A DNA stretch of 64,000 nucleotides, taken from a virus. Within the stretch, counting starts at the first letter, position 1; every line of letters starts with the position of its first letter. This document shows positions 40,615 through 50,417 of this stretch, one piece after another. The stretch lies in the IMG/VR virus record IMGVR_UViG_3300010399_000031, positions 179,404 to 243,403 of that record. One strand, 5' to 3'. The notes below the pieces were generated by a model. The model did no database searches. It saw only the letters and a program-made list of their open reading frames with translations, and was not told the DNA's origin. Position numbers and translations under genes: made by a program.

Positions 40615-43600
40615 TTATTCCGGGGGAGTTTGTTCATCCGTTCCTTCACCTTCTGCCCCACCTTCACCACCCGCTTCTTGTCCACTCTCCCCACCACCAG
40701 CCTCAGGTCCGCCGAGGTTCGGTTCACCACCTGCGCCGCCTTCCTCGCCAGTAGCAAACTCATCGGTACCACCTGTAGCTTCACCTCCACCCAGACCACC
40801 ACCACCTTCCGGGGTTGCCCCCGTCTTGTTCAGGATTTCTTCCGAGTTGTTCTTGATCACGGAGAGCTTTACGATGTTTTCCGTAAAGCTCTTGACCAAA
40901 CCCTCCAAGTGAACCTTTTGAGCTTCAAAGAGGTTTACAGCCGGATTACCTGATTCGTCTTGTGCGGTAAGCTCAGACAGTTCTGTGAAGATCCCGTTTT
41001 CCGCCATGAACTTACGCTGGTAGAGTGCACGCACTGAAGCGCGGATCGCATCGACATCCTGACTGATCGTGCCGACTGTATCGCTCGTGAAGAACGTCGA
41101 GCTAATCCATGCGTCCAGTGCTTTGTCCAGACCCTCCACGTACTTATCGTACGCAGTCATCTGATTTTCCAGCGTGACCGTATTGGGTTTGGGTAAACTC
41201 ACTTCCAGGGTGGAAATAAATTGCATCAAGATTTGTTCCACAACAAAACGCTTCTTGTGCTCTTGTACTGTATTTTCCTTCTTCACACTGGATGTAGGTT
41301 GAGTTGGTTTGGCTTCCTCCGGACTGGTGACGGCATACGGAACACCACCCATATTGCTTGGTTGTGTAGTCGTTTGGTTTTCCTCAGGCGGTGTTTCGGT
41401 TGTGGTGCCTGGTGCGGTAGTACCTTGGTTTTTCTGTTGGATGGCTTTACGGGCAGCCGTAACAAAATCATCATGGTCATCTGTGTTGACCTGTTGCTGC
41501 ACTGCCTCTTTAGCCTTCTCTTCGTTTTGGACGCTATCGCGTTTATCCTGCACGAGTTCGTCGTAATTATCGATGAGAATCTGGCGCAAAGCTTCCAACA
41601 AATACTGCGAAGCCAAGGTGTACTTACGACAGTGATCCGACAGTAGTTCAGAAAAACGGGTTTGATACTTAAGCACTCGCTTAGAGAGCAGAAGATTATT
41701 CTGCACAATCGAAGTCGCAAACTCCGCGTGGAAGGCAGCGTCGATATTCTCTGGCGAAAGACCCGTGGCCATGATCGCTTTCTTATCAAGCGACTCGACC
41801 AATTCCGTATCAGGTTTGGTGTACTCAGAATGCTTTTCGGAGAAGTTAATCTCCAGCGAAGGTACTTCCGGGTGACCCTTAAAGGTGAACTCCAGGCCCG
41901 AGCGTTGCAACCAATCGACCAGATCTGTTGGTGAATTCATCCCCAACGGAAAATACTGTTGACGACTGCGTACGATTTCATGCGAAGCAATTTCGATGGT
42001 CTTTTTCGGATCCGGATCTTCCGGATCGAGTACCAATTCAACGTTCGTGCGACCAATCGAATTTTTCACACCCGCCATGGTCTGTGCAAACATGAGCATG
42101 GCGCGCATCGAGTTGAGTACCTTCATGTCGTCAAGTAACGACTCACCCACGCCATCGGGGGTATAATTGAAGGCGAAATACGTCATCAACTCAACTGGAA
42201 TGAAAAGGAGTTGCGTATATTGCTTAGCCAACGTACGTGAAAGCATGATGCGGTAGACTTCTTCACGCCGCGCCAGGGCGACGCCATTACCGTAGTAACC
42301 ATTGCGCAAGCGTGCCAAGAGATCGGCTTCCACGATTTCTTGATAATAGCGCACCGAGTAATCGGTCAGGTTAGCATTGATCGATGGGAACCCCCCCATC
42401 ATCGAGCGCGTTTTAGTAAGCATCGCGGACGGAAACGAACCATTGGCATTAAGCCGTGAGCTGAGTTCTTGATAGTAATCGGTGTTACTCGTACGTGACA
42501 CCGGATTTCCATCTTGATCAACCAAGACGAAAAAGCCAATCTGCTCTTGCGGAGTTCCAGGAATAAACACCGGAATCACTGACTCACTCGGTAGATGCAA
42601 CACAAGTGGATTGCCCACAGTGCGGCGACTGAGTTGCTCTTGTGTCTTGAGCGATGTGATTGAATTGTACCCGTACTGCTTGTTTTTGTAGACCAACTGG
42701 GTAAGTTCCCGATCAGTCAGCTTACTCATTCCTTCTTTTTCCATGGCGCGAGACATTTCACTTTCCAGCGCCATGAGGTTATCATTGACTCCCAACATTG
42801 AGCGAATCCGAGATTCACGGATTTTTTGATTGATTTGAGGGATCTTAAGGACATGGGGGTTATCTGTCACGACCAAGTAGGTATCCGGATGGGGTTTCTC
42901 CATGATCCCTTCAAAAGTCACGCGACCTTCCACCGCTTCAGGAACATGACTATTGAATGCCTCCATGGCCAGTCCCGGACCTTGGCGCTCCATCGTCCCG
43001 ATGTTTTTGACTGAAGGCCCCAAAACTCCCCGATTACGCATCATCCCGGTACGAGTATCGAAGTGATCAGCAAACGCTTCCATTGACATATGACGAGGAG
43101 AATTGATCACATCGTCGATCGAGTTTTCCGGAATCACCGCTATGGCATAACTCCCAGTTTTACCCAGCATGTCCGTCAAAATCTCGGAACACTTCGACTG
43201 AATGTTATAGTCTTGTTCAAAATGCTGCCGAATGCGGGTGAGCATTGCCCCTTGGACTTGGGGCGGCAAGAGATCTTCTGCCGAAGTGAAAATCAACTCA
43301 CTGGTTGTCAGATCTTTCGGTGACAAAATGGAACTCACCAAAATCTCAATGGCGAGTTTCATGTCCGGCAGGATCTGCATCACAGTCTCGGCGTCGCCGA
43401 TGTTCTGAGCAGTGTGCTGGGAGATGTTTTTGAACGCGTTGATTTGTGGCGCAGTCGGTGCGCGTTGACCCTTGTTATCGTACGTCGGTGGTAAGGTCGG
43501 AGCAACCAATTTACTGATGGTTGCGGCCAACTCCGGGTCGGAGCGAACCAAGGACAGCGCCGAGACCTTGCGGCCTGAATTTACGAGTGCAATCGTTTTC

Positions 43601-43617
43601 CTGATCGCGTCTTTCAT
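40615..43617 (-). CDS. Portal protein (probable)
   Basis: 1000 aa. The central region (about 460-700) has the portal features of large myophages: GYYGNGVALARREEVYRIMLSRTLAKQYTQLLFIPVELM, a long stem-like helical stretch, and GLSPENIDAAFHAEFATSIVQNNLLLSKRV, which resembles the C-terminal helix entry of T4-type portals. Several small-x-Glu sites (SME 180, AME 219, ALE near 284) suggest cleavage by the prohead protease. The last 60 residues are Gly/Glu-rich and low in complexity, ending EGTDEQTPPE. Unusually, it is on the opposite strand from the capsid gene. Confidence 0.75.
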   Translation of the reverse strand: MKDAIRKTIALVNSGRKVSALSLVRSDPELAATISKLVAPTLPPTYDNKGQRAPTAPQINAFKNISQHTAQNIGDAETVMQILPDMKLAIEILVSSILSPKDLTTSELIFTSAEDLLPPQVQGAMLTRIRQHFEQDYNIQSKCSEILTDMLGKTGSYAIAVIPENSIDDVINSPRHMSMEAFADHFDTRTGMMRNRGVLGPSVKNIGTMERQGPGLAMEAFNSHVPEAVEGRVTFEGIMEKPHPDTYLVVTDNPHVLKIPQINQKIRESRIRSMLGVNDNLMALESEMSRAMEKEGMSKLTDRELTQLVYKNKQYGYNSITSLKTQEQLSRRTVGNPLVLHLPSESVIPVFIPGTPQEQIGFFVLVDQDGNPVSRTSNTDYYQELSSRLNANGSFPSAMLTKTRSMMGGFPSINANLTDYSVRYYQEIVEADLLARLRNGYYGNGVALARREEVYRIMLSRTLAKQYTQLLFIPVELMTYFAFNYTPDGVGESLLDDMKVLNSMRAMLMFAQTMAGVKNSIGRTNVELVLDPEDPDPKKTIEIASHEIVRSRQQYFPLGMNSPTDLVDWLQRSGLEFTFKGHPEVPSLEINFSEKHSEYTKPDTELVESLDKKAIMATGLSPENIDAAFHAEFATSIVQNNLLLSKRVLKYQTRFSELLSDHCRKYTLASQYLLEALRQILIDNYDELVQDKRDSVQNEEKAKEAVQQQVNTDDHDDFVTAARKAIQQKNQGTTAPGTTTETPPEENQTTTQPSNMGGVPYAVTSPEEAKPTQPTSSVKKENTVQEHKKRFVVEQILMQFISTLEVSLPKPNTVTLENQMTAYDKYVEGLDKALDAWISSTFFTSDTVGTISQDVDAIRASVRALYQRKFMAENGIFTELSELTAQDESGNPAVNLFEAQKVHLEGLVKSFTENIVKLSVIKNNSEEILNKTGATPEGGGGLGGGEATGGTDEFATGEEGGAGGEPNLGGPEAGGGESGQEAGGEGGAEGEGTDEQTPPE

Positions 43618-43648
43618 TTAAACCTCGTCAGCTTAAGAGGCAGTCGTT

Positions 43649-45934
43649 ATGGCCAGCCAAAATTATTACGATCTGTATGTCCAATCGGTCATTCAGCTCG
43701 CAGAAACTATCGTCATCAAGTCAGTAGACACCGCTGACGGGCTTAACAACTACGTCGCAAAAGAATTGGGTGGTGCGGTCGACTCATTGAACCCAACCAC
43801 CTGGAAGTACTACATGAATATTTCGGGCGAATATCATCCGACCGACACGATGATGTCCGTGACCTCAATGGATACCTTGGAGCAAATTAATTTCACCAAG
43901 GAAAATCTCCAAATTCACTTGGCCACGGCAAAGGGATATCAGTACGGGACAACCTCCTATCAAGATCTGGTCTCGCGCTACCCAAATCAAGAAATGCTCA
44001 TCTTGGGTATCCTCTACCCAGCCGATATCGATCAAGCAATCGCGGCGACAGATGGAACGATTCTCGCTTATCCTCCTAACCTGGTGGAAAATAACGAGTA
44101 TTCCTTGATTTACAAGCTACAAGAGTGGATCTACGGCTACAAAGAACGTTGGGTCAATCGTCAATTTAACTTAAGCGATCCGCTTTACCCGTACGTTAAT
44201 CACGGGATCATGTATCTGTTGATTTTGCTTCAGATTCTAAACATTCGTTTAGCTGCGTGTAAGACGAATGAAGCACATTCGTATCACGTGCGAATGTACC
44301 TCGCCTCACACTTGGGTCTGGATCAATTCTTGGATTTCATGACCACCAAACAGGCGCTTTGGTTCTATCGGAATATTTGCTACATCGAGCGCAACACAGG
44401 GCAGCGCCAGATTTTCAACTTGCTCCTTGAGCATATCATGACCGAGCGCAGCTTGCCAATGGCCGAGTACCGCATGGCGCATGATATCTCGCAAATGCCA
44501 GGTCAGCTTGACCCCACGGTTACGTTTGTGCGCACCCCTCTTAATCTCGGGGGAAATGATGACAGCAATAATGTCATCGACTTGGAGCAGATGCTCGATA
44601 AAGAACAGAACGCTGCACGCGATAACATCGCCTATCAGGGGGATATGGAGCCAGCAATTTTAGAAGCAATGCAAAATTCGCTCTCCAGTTCCTTGATGAC
44701 CAAAGTTGTGTCTAGTGAGATGATCGATTATTCGAACAGCTCCCTCTACACTCTTTCGGATACTTTACTCAACCACTGGCTTTGGTTAGCCAGTAACGGT
44801 TCTTACCAAGCATTTGTAACTACCACCAACCCACAAACGGGTGAGGCGATTCCGCTCTCAGTTAAAGATGCTTGGACGCTTATGTGGTATTGTTGGATGA
44901 CGTCCAACGGGATTGATTTGTCTGAGCAAGTGATCCCTGAGATGTTTGCCAATCGAGTGCAGCGTATCCCGACACCCCCTGTGTCAGATTTAATGAGTGT
45001 TGTTGACCCCACGTTAGTGGATGTATCGGTTGCACAAACAGCACTCTCGTTGCAACCAAGAATCACCCCGCTCCTCTCGACCGAGGCGTTTTACCAAACG
45101 TGCGTGCAGATTACGCAAGCGGCGAATATGCAACTTAACTTAATCGCCTTCATGGAGCACAAAGATCGACGGGCTTACGTGCAAGCGATGGTCGAGCGCA
45201 TTTACTCAGATAACGTAGTCTATACCGCTGATGTGGGTCAGACGTACCAGACGTGGTTTGCTCAGCGTAACTTGAATGTCTCCACCTTTAGCAACGACCA
45301 GCTTAATCTGATGTATCTGGATTTGGTTAAACAAGCTACGGGTTTGAGCCTTGTAAATTCACAAAGTTTGTCGAGTTTGCAAGCGGCCATGGTAGCCATG
45401 TTTGAGCGACTATCGAGTTACTCCATTCAGTTCACAAGTAAGATCAATTCCTCCCCAATACGCAATCTGAATGGTCCGGCAATTCGAGTAGGTGATATCT
45501 TAGGCCATGGTTCAACCGAAGTGTGGTTGCCTGATTCCACGGTCAATCCACGTCACCGGCAAGCACATGCGGACGTAGAAATTACACTCGATATCAATCA
45601 TCCGGTGCCACGTGAAGATTACTATTTTCACGTGAATGTGTTGGAAAGTATCGAGATGTTGGCTCGACCACAGATGGGTCTACATAGTTGGGAATTAAGC
45701 TATACTGCACCTACCGCTACACGGGTGAAGTTAGGTAACCCCCCCGATGTCGGTGACACGGGATTGGCCACTATTCCAGGAATGGATGCATGGCTGGCTT
45801 TACCCGATGATGAGAAATATCGATTCGTGGACTTATGGGGTAATTCCAATTATTACCATACTCCACCTGTCGAAGAGCCCCTGGACGAAGCCGTTACAAA
45901 TAAGACTTTGAACGGTTTAGTTTGGCTCGGTTAG
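43649..45934 (+). CDS. Large virion structural protein
   Basis: 761 aa, divergent from the portal-like gene with only 31 bp between. The first half is helical and aromatic (KYYMNISGEYHPTDTMMS, MYLLILLQILNIRL). The C-terminal 200 residues are beta-rich. There is no enzyme motif. The position beside portal-like and tail genes suggests a neck, tail or baseplate component. Confidence 0.65.
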   Translation: MASQNYYDLYVQSVIQLAETIVIKSVDTADGLNNYVAKELGGAVDSLNPTTWKYYMNISGEYHPTDTMMSVTSMDTLEQINFTKENLQIHLATAKGYQYGTTSYQDLVSRYPNQEMLILGILYPADIDQAIAATDGTILAYPPNLVENNEYSLIYKLQEWIYGYKERWVNRQFNLSDPLYPYVNHGIMYLLILLQILNIRLAACKTNEAHSYHVRMYLASHLGLDQFLDFMTTKQALWFYRNICYIERNTGQRQIFNLLLEHIMTERSLPMAEYRMAHDISQMPGQLDPTVTFVRTPLNLGGNDDSNNVIDLEQMLDKEQNAARDNIAYQGDMEPAILEAMQNSLSSSLMTKVVSSEMIDYSNSSLYTLSDTLLNHWLWLASNGSYQAFVTTTNPQTGEAIPLSVKDAWTLMWYCWMTSNGIDLSEQVIPEMFANRVQRIPTPPVSDLMSVVDPTLVDVSVAQTALSLQPRITPLLSTEAFYQTCVQITQAANMQLNLIAFMEHKDRRAYVQAMVERIYSDNVVYTADVGQTYQTWFAQRNLNVSTFSNDQLNLMYLDLVKQATGLSLVNSQSLSSLQAAMVAMFERLSSYSIQFTSKINSSPIRNLNGPAIRVGDILGHGSTEVWLPDSTVNPRHRQAHADVEITLDINHPVPREDYYFHVNVLESIEMLARPQMGLHSWELSYTAPTATRVKLGNPPDVGDTGLATIPGMDAWLALPDDEKYRFVDLWGNSNYYHTPPVEEPLDEAVTNKTLNGLVWLG

Positions 45935-46054
45935 GTGTAATTTCAGTTTGAACAGGCGAATTCATTAGCCTGCGTGCTTGATATGAAACTGCCAATTTCT
46001 TAATTGGATTGTCTGGTAATAAATAAACAGGATTTTTTTTCTAAGGACTAGGTT

Positions 46055-46909
46055 ATGGAGCAGATGACTCGAACTCTCTACTCGGCTGTATTGCAAACGG
46101 CTCTGTACTTGAACGAACCGGTACCAATCAAACCGAACTCGACCCTGAACGAGCGTTTCTCCATTCAAGCGGGGGTGCTGCCGACCATCGATAACCCGCC
46201 ACGGGCGCGTTATTACTCGCTGGGTAACGGAGGTCATACTTTCACGGTCGGTGCAGATATGATCCCCAAGCCCGAGCCGATTCAACACCGAGCAACGGAC
46301 GCGGCCGCATTCAAACCGCTACCGTTCGTGTTGCGTCTACCAGCAAACGACCTGGATCCGGCCACACGCGCCAACTACGCCTTGCGACGTATGGAAGTGT
46401 GGCAGGGGGTAACGTATGTGGCGTACTACCTCAAGCGTATCGATTTCACCGGTGTGACGGTCGACATGCAGTACAAGACGACCGATCCGACCACGGGCGT
46501 GGTGACAACCACCGAGTTCGTACCCGACTCGTCGAATTTGAACCCCACCCCGCCGGTACTCTCCAGCGATAGCGTGAACCTGACCGACGGCACGTATGTG
46601 GCCGCTGACGCGCGCATCGATCTGTCACTCACCCCGTTTGACTGCACTGAGTTGCTCAATGTTGCACAAGTGATTTGGGGTGACCCGGCTTACGCGATTG
46701 TCTCGGAGATTTTGTTCTGCTCCGGCGTCGACCAGATGGTCAGCGTATCCTCGGGCGTGGGTAACGGCACGTTCAACTTCATGGAAGCGATTGCTTCTCA
46801 AGTGATGACGTTCGTCTCGGGTTTCATCCCGGTGAATTTCATGAACAACGGTGTGGATATCTTACTGGATGTGGGCGCGACCGAACCGCTACTGAACCTG
46901 AACGGTTAA
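46055..46909 (+). CDS. Virion structural protein
   Basis: 284 aa from ATG 46055. It is beta-rich with many Thr, Pro and Val. The C-terminal segment FIPVNFMNNGVDILLDVGATEPLLNLNG shares its style with the end of the protein at 49668. Codon use is GC-rich. It is probably a tail or baseplate protein; no family recognised. Confidence 0.6.
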   Translation: MEQMTRTLYSAVLQTALYLNEPVPIKPNSTLNERFSIQAGVLPTIDNPPRARYYSLGNGGHTFTVGADMIPKPEPIQHRATDAAAFKPLPFVLRLPANDLDPATRANYALRRMEVWQGVTYVAYYLKRIDFTGVTVDMQYKTTDPTTGVVTTTEFVPDSSNLNPTPPVLSSDSVNLTDGTYVAADARIDLSLTPFDCTELLNVAQVIWGDPAYAIVSEILFCSGVDQMVSVSSGVGNGTFNFMEAIASQVMTFVSGFIPVNFMNNGVDILLDVGATEPLLNLNG

Positions 46910-46941
46910 TCGGGTACGAGAACGCAAAAGGAGTGTGTAGT

Positions 46942-47550
46942 ATGCTGACGATGCCGGACGGGGGGGACCCGTTCGCGTCAATCCTCGCCATCGATCCTGG
47001 TACGGATACCCTTGGACTTGCGTGTATTCAGTTCGATTGTCGAACTGGACTCATTGTGGGGTCTGAGGCGCAAACGTATAAAGGTTCAAGAATGGCCAAA
47101 CACAGCTGGGTCGGGGACGTGCATGGTGATCGTTTTGCAAGAATCAATGCTCACCGTATCAACCTCGCACGTCTTTTGAACACCATCCAGCCGGCGTTTC
47201 TTGCATCAGAGTCACCGTTTTTCTCCCGAGCCCAACCACAGGCTTATGGAGCATTAACGGAAGTCGTCTATGCACTGAGGTTGACGATTTTCGAATATGA
47301 TCCACTCATGGAGGTTCAGCTCATCGACCCTCCGTCAGTTAAAAATGCAGTAGGAGCCAAAGGAAATGCTGATAAAGAAAGTGTACGTGCCTATGTACTT
47401 TCTTTAGATGATTTAAAATACAAGGGTCGAGTGCCGATTGATGTGTTAGATGAGCATTCAATCGATGCACTGGCGGTGGCTTATGCGATGTTACTCATGA
47501 TCCGGGTCAATTATTTGTTCTGGAAAGACGGGCGTCTTGAGCCACTTTAA
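46942..47550 (+). CDS. RuvC-like Holliday junction resolvase
   Basis: 202 aa from ATG 46942, with AAAAGGAG eight bases before it. The RNase H-fold catalytic set of RuvC is present: Asp18 in AIDPGTDTLG, Glu90 in ASESPFF, and the HxxD pair His172/Asp175 in LDEHSIDALAVAYA. It would cut branched DNA before packaging, as resolvases of other large phages do. It lies between virion and lysis genes. Confidence 0.85.
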   Translation: MLTMPDGGDPFASILAIDPGTDTLGLACIQFDCRTGLIVGSEAQTYKGSRMAKHSWVGDVHGDRFARINAHRINLARLLNTIQPAFLASESPFFSRAQPQAYGALTEVVYALRLTIFEYDPLMEVQLIDPPSVKNAVGAKGNADKESVRAYVLSLDDLKYKGRVPIDVLDEHSIDALAVAYAMLLMIRVNYLFWKDGRLEPL

Positions 47551-47567
47551 ACTACACGGTGAGAGAA

Positions 47568-48041
47568 ATGTTTGAAAACATTAAACTTGACGCCAGACTG
47601 ATCGGCGCGGGGATTTTCGTTACCATCTGTTTGGTTGTCATCGGGGTTATCTGGTTTCAACATCGGGAAGTAAAGAAGCTTAATGTACAAGCGGGTGCGG
47701 CGAGTGCAACTATTGCGGCCCAAGTGGCTGCCGCTAGTGAAGCCAGCAGTGTAATCGTCAATCAACAGAAAAGTGCTGCGATTACCGATGCAGGTAATCA
47801 GGCGATTATCGCTGCCCCGGTTCAAAATCAGGCCAAGCAAGACGCTATTCAAAGTAAAACAGATACAGCAGTAAACCAAATTCAACAACAATATAACACC
47901 CAGCCAAAAACAGATACCAATACAAAGGCTGAGGACGTTGCGATTGCCACGGTTCAGATCGATGGATTGTGGCAAACTTATTGCGCCATGTCGGGAGACA
48001 CCACTGATCCGAACTGCGCGCCACAAGCGTCGCAACAATAA
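47568..48041 (+). CDS. i-spanin (Rz-like)
   Basis: 157 aa from ATG 47568, preceded by GGTGAGA. One N-terminal transmembrane segment (about residues 9-30, LIGAGIFVTICLVVIGVIWF) precedes a periplasmic region rich in Ala and Gln that is suited to a coiled coil, and a C-terminal LWQTYCAMSGDTTDPNC. The gene for a small lipoprotein follows after 14 bp, the usual Rz/Rz1 arrangement. It would span the periplasm and help fuse the inner and outer membranes at lysis. Confidence 0.75.
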   Translation: MFENIKLDARLIGAGIFVTICLVVIGVIWFQHREVKKLNVQAGAASATIAAQVAAASEASSVIVNQQKSAAITDAGNQAIIAAPVQNQAKQDAIQSKTDTAVNQIQQQYNTQPKTDTNTKAEDVAIATVQIDGLWQTYCAMSGDTTDPNCAPQASQQ

Positions 48042-48055
48042 AGAGGGCCTGTACC

Positions 48056-48433
48056 ATGAAAAAGAATCTACTCATCGTAGCCGCTATCGTCGCACTTGCT
48101 GGTTGTGCCGCTCAACCACCTGTGACGGTGACCAAGTATCAAAATGTAGTGGCGGTGGTTCCCAAAAGCTACACCGGTCACTGCGCGATGCCCAAACCCC
48201 CGACCAAGGATACCTACGTTCGAGCCAGCAAGGATGAGCGCATTAACATGCTACTCAAAGCCAATGGTTCACTCATGAAGGTTATCAAGGACTGTAATGA
48301 TCGGTGGGATCAAGTCGATATTTGGAATGAGAAGGAGTTGCAACTCTTTTCCAATGACCCGATTGCTGTTTTTCCTGGACAAGCCCCGGCTGCGCCTGCC
48401 CAAGGAGCATCGAGCGCTGTACCCAATAAGTAA
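48056..48433 (+). CDS. o-spanin lipoprotein (Rz1-like)
   Basis: 125 aa. A type II signal peptide ends in the lipobox LAGC with Cys17 as lipidation site. The mature part has two Cys-Pro-type regions (CAMPKPPTKDTY, KDCNDRW) and a Pro/Ala-rich tail. It follows the i-spanin gene directly on the same strand. It would be anchored in the outer membrane and form the spanin complex with it, which implies a Gram-negative host. Confidence 0.75.
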   Translation: MKKNLLIVAAIVALAGCAAQPPVTVTKYQNVVAVVPKSYTGHCAMPKPPTKDTYVRASKDERINMLLKANGSLMKVIKDCNDRWDQVDIWNEKELQLFSNDPIAVFPGQAPAAPAQGASSAVPNK

Positions 48434-48446
48434 AGGAGGGTAGCGC

Positions 48447-48911
48447 ATGGGTCTCGTAAAAGAAGTCTTAAGTGGTGTGTCGGATACCCGGCTGTTAGCC
48501 GATCATTCACCAGGACACTCTCCACTTAAGACCCTTATTCAAACTTATCGTGAAAAGGCTTTACACAACGATAATGCACCAAATCTAACGGCTGGTTCAA
48601 CAGGATTGGACTTGAAAGAAGGAATCGAGAAACTGTCGATCGAGGACCAAGTCTCGATATTGTACGTGTACTTGATTGACAGCAAACGCATTGTTCCGAT
48701 GGAAACACCCGATCAATTAGAAGACCGTAAGTTTCGCCGTTGGACGCTAAAGGCAATCGTTTGGGTCATTGCTTTTATGTCCGTGACTCTGTTCGGGGCC
48801 GTGGCGGCCATCGCTTATCGGTCAGGTGCAATTCCATCGAACGAAGTGATCAGCGCTTTTTTAGAGTTCGCTGGCGAGATCGTGCATCTCATCTTTGCGG
48901 GTCCCGGCTAA
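48447..48911 (+). CDS. Single-span membrane protein, possible holin or lysis factor
   Basis: 154 aa, ATG 48447 after AAAGGAGGG. The first 100 residues are soluble and helical; one transmembrane segment WTLKAIVWVIAFMSVTLFGAVAAIAYR lies near 98-124, and the C-terminal 25 residues are weakly hydrophobic. It follows the two spanin genes. A holin or antiholin role is plausible by position, but the long soluble head is not typical. Confidence 0.6.
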   Translation: MGLVKEVLSGVSDTRLLADHSPGHSPLKTLIQTYREKALHNDNAPNLTAGSTGLDLKEGIEKLSIEDQVSILYVYLIDSKRIVPMETPDQLEDRKFRRWTLKAIVWVIAFMSVTLFGAVAAIAYRSGAIPSNEVISAFLEFAGEIVHLIFAGPG

Positions 48912-48928
48912 TCACTAACGGAGAAATC

Positions 48929-49621
48929 ATGTCGAGTGTATGGTACAAAGCTTTGACTCGCAGCCATATTGCCTTAGAAGGTGAAGCAGATGGTAAGCTC
49001 CGAAAGGAAAATGAACATCTGTGGTTTGCAGAAATGATTTCCGATGGAATTCATTTTCCAGAGTTGAAGAAAGCCACTTCTTGGGAATTCCACGACCAGT
49101 GGGGTATCAAGATCGGCAAGACCGAGAAGAATGCGGCGGCAGGTCAAGTGCGCGTGCGTGGCACCTATCCGGGGGGTGAAGGTTTCATGAATCTTGGAGA
49201 CCCGGCGTTCACGCACGCCGTGAAGATCAACGCAGCTGATGGTGGTGCCTACGAAAACGAGATTGAAGTGACGAAGGAGTACTTCGAGACGTTCCGGTAC
49301 CTGGCTGATAACGGTATGCAGAAGGATCGTTACTTCTTTCCTGTTGACGGTGGTGTGTTTGAAGTCGACATGTTTCTGTTACCTGGTTTGGCAGAAGCAC
49401 GACTTCAAGGCATGAAGAATCGCGGACGCGACTATCACTTCTGGTGCAAGATCGACTACGAGGTGATGAACTTCGACGCCACCATTCCGGAGATGCCGTT
49501 CAAGGTCAAACGACTCATCAAGGGTGGTCGTGGGATTCAGAACACCCAAGAAGAAACGTCGCTGCTCGACAAGCTATTCAAAGAGGTCTACACGACCCCG
49601 AATCCACTGCTTAAGAAGTAA
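48929..49621 (+). CDS. CYTH-like triphosphate tunnel protein
   Basis: 230 aa from ATG 48929, preceded by GGAGAAATC. The second half has the CYTH spacing: RVR at 75-77, a Lys near 99, EIE-type ENEIEV at 109-114, KDRYFF at 132-137 and FEVDMF at 144-149, then AEARLQ. These Arg/Lys/Glu residues alternate inward in the tunnel of triphosphate-hydrolysing or cyclase enzymes. The N-terminal ExExK signature is not obvious, so activity is uncertain. It could hydrolyse a triphosphate, modify RNA ends or bind polyphosphate. Confidence 0.65.
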   Translation: MSSVWYKALTRSHIALEGEADGKLRKENEHLWFAEMISDGIHFPELKKATSWEFHDQWGIKIGKTEKNAAAGQVRVRGTYPGGEGFMNLGDPAFTHAVKINAADGGAYENEIEVTKEYFETFRYLADNGMQKDRYFFPVDGGVFEVDMFLLPGLAEARLQGMKNRGRDYHFWCKIDYEVMNFDATIPEMPFKVKRLIKGGRGIQNTQEETSLLDKLFKEVYTTPNPLLKK

Positions 49622-49631
49622 CGGTATATTT

Positions 49632-49659
49632 GGGAGAGCCGTTTGGCTCTCCCTTTATG
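49632..49659 (+). terminator. Terminator hairpin with TATG
   Basis: GGGAGAGCC, GTTT loop, GGCTCTCCC (49632-49653), then TTTATG (TATG 49656-49659). Lies between convergent genes. Confidence 0.8.
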
Positions 49660-49667
49660 CCTACAAT

Positions 49668-50228
49668 TTAAACCGGTGCCACGTCCTTAAAACCACTAAG
49701 GTTACCCATGGAGAGCATAACGTTGACCGGGTCAAACCCACCTAGCGATATCACTGGAGTAGCGGCGGCCAGATCTAACACGACATTGACATTGATCTGT
49801 CCCTCCCAGGCGAGTGAATTACTCGACGCTTGCATCGTGTACGGTCCGTTTCCAGCCACGTAATTGGCGTCGATAATATCACTTGTCTCCAGATTTGTTC
49901 CATAAAGGTTGTTGATCTGGGAAAGGATGGATGACAGGCTAAACGCTGCATCCAGTGTCATCAAAATCCCACTGACATTCATCGGGGTGAGTCGACCCAA
50001 ATCCATACGTCGATAGTAAAGCCATTTAGAGCCCGTATCACCCCCGTAGAGGGTTTGTGGCATACTCACCAGTACGGCAGTATCATTTTGGGTTAGATCG
50101 TCTGTATTCGGCGTTAAAGCCTTAGGGATACCAAACGTTGCTTGTGCGGGAAGATGAAACCCGTTCACTGCAAAAATCAGATCCCGTAAAAGTTGCTCTG
50201 AGGCAGAGACCACTGGCGGTGTACTCAT
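49668..50228 (-). CDS. Virion structural protein
   Basis: 186 aa from ATG 50228, with AAGGGAAG upstream. It starts MSTPPVVSASEQLLRDLIF and is followed by beta-rich segments. The MSTP start is shared with the two tail fibres encoded to its right. It is probably a tail or baseplate component; no family recognised. Confidence 0.6.
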   Translation of the reverse strand: MSTPPVVSASEQLLRDLIFAVNGFHLPAQATFGIPKALTPNTDDLTQNDTAVLVSMPQTLYGGDTGSKWLYYRRMDLGRLTPMNVSGILMTLDAAFSLSSILSQINNLYGTNLETSDIIDANYVAGNGPYTMQASSNSLAWEGQINVNVVLDLAAATPVISLGGFDPVNVMLSMGNLSGFKDVAPV

Positions 50229-50267
50229 TTTACTTCCCTTGCATGGATGTTCAGCGCGCCCCAAAAA

Positions 50268-50357
50268 TCAGCTAAATGGTTTAAAAGCTATCCCAGTTAT
50301 CCCCGAACCACACTGAATACCCGTGGTGATTTCTCTTGTTATATCTTGCGTATTCAT
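50268..50357 (-). CDS. Possible 29-aa micro-protein
   Basis: 29 codons from ATG 50357 with AAGGA seven bases upstream. The sequence is MNTQDITREITTGIQCGSG followed by ITGIAFKPFS. It lies alone in a 190-bp gap between two virion genes and just downstream of the terminator at 50381. Plausible but weak. Confidence 0.35.
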   Translation of the reverse strand: MNTQDITREITTGIQCGSGITGIAFKPFS

Positions 50358-50380
50358 GATCTAATCCTTAAAGTAGACAT

Positions 50381-50411
50381 AGACACGGACGGGGGTGAGC
50401 CGTCCGTGTCT
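50381..50411 (-). terminator. Terminator hairpin of the Hint-domain gene
   Basis: AGACACGGACGG pairs with CCGTCCGTGTCT (50381-50411), directly after the gene that ends at 50418 on the minus strand. Confidence 0.75.
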
Positions 50412-50417
50412 CTCACC

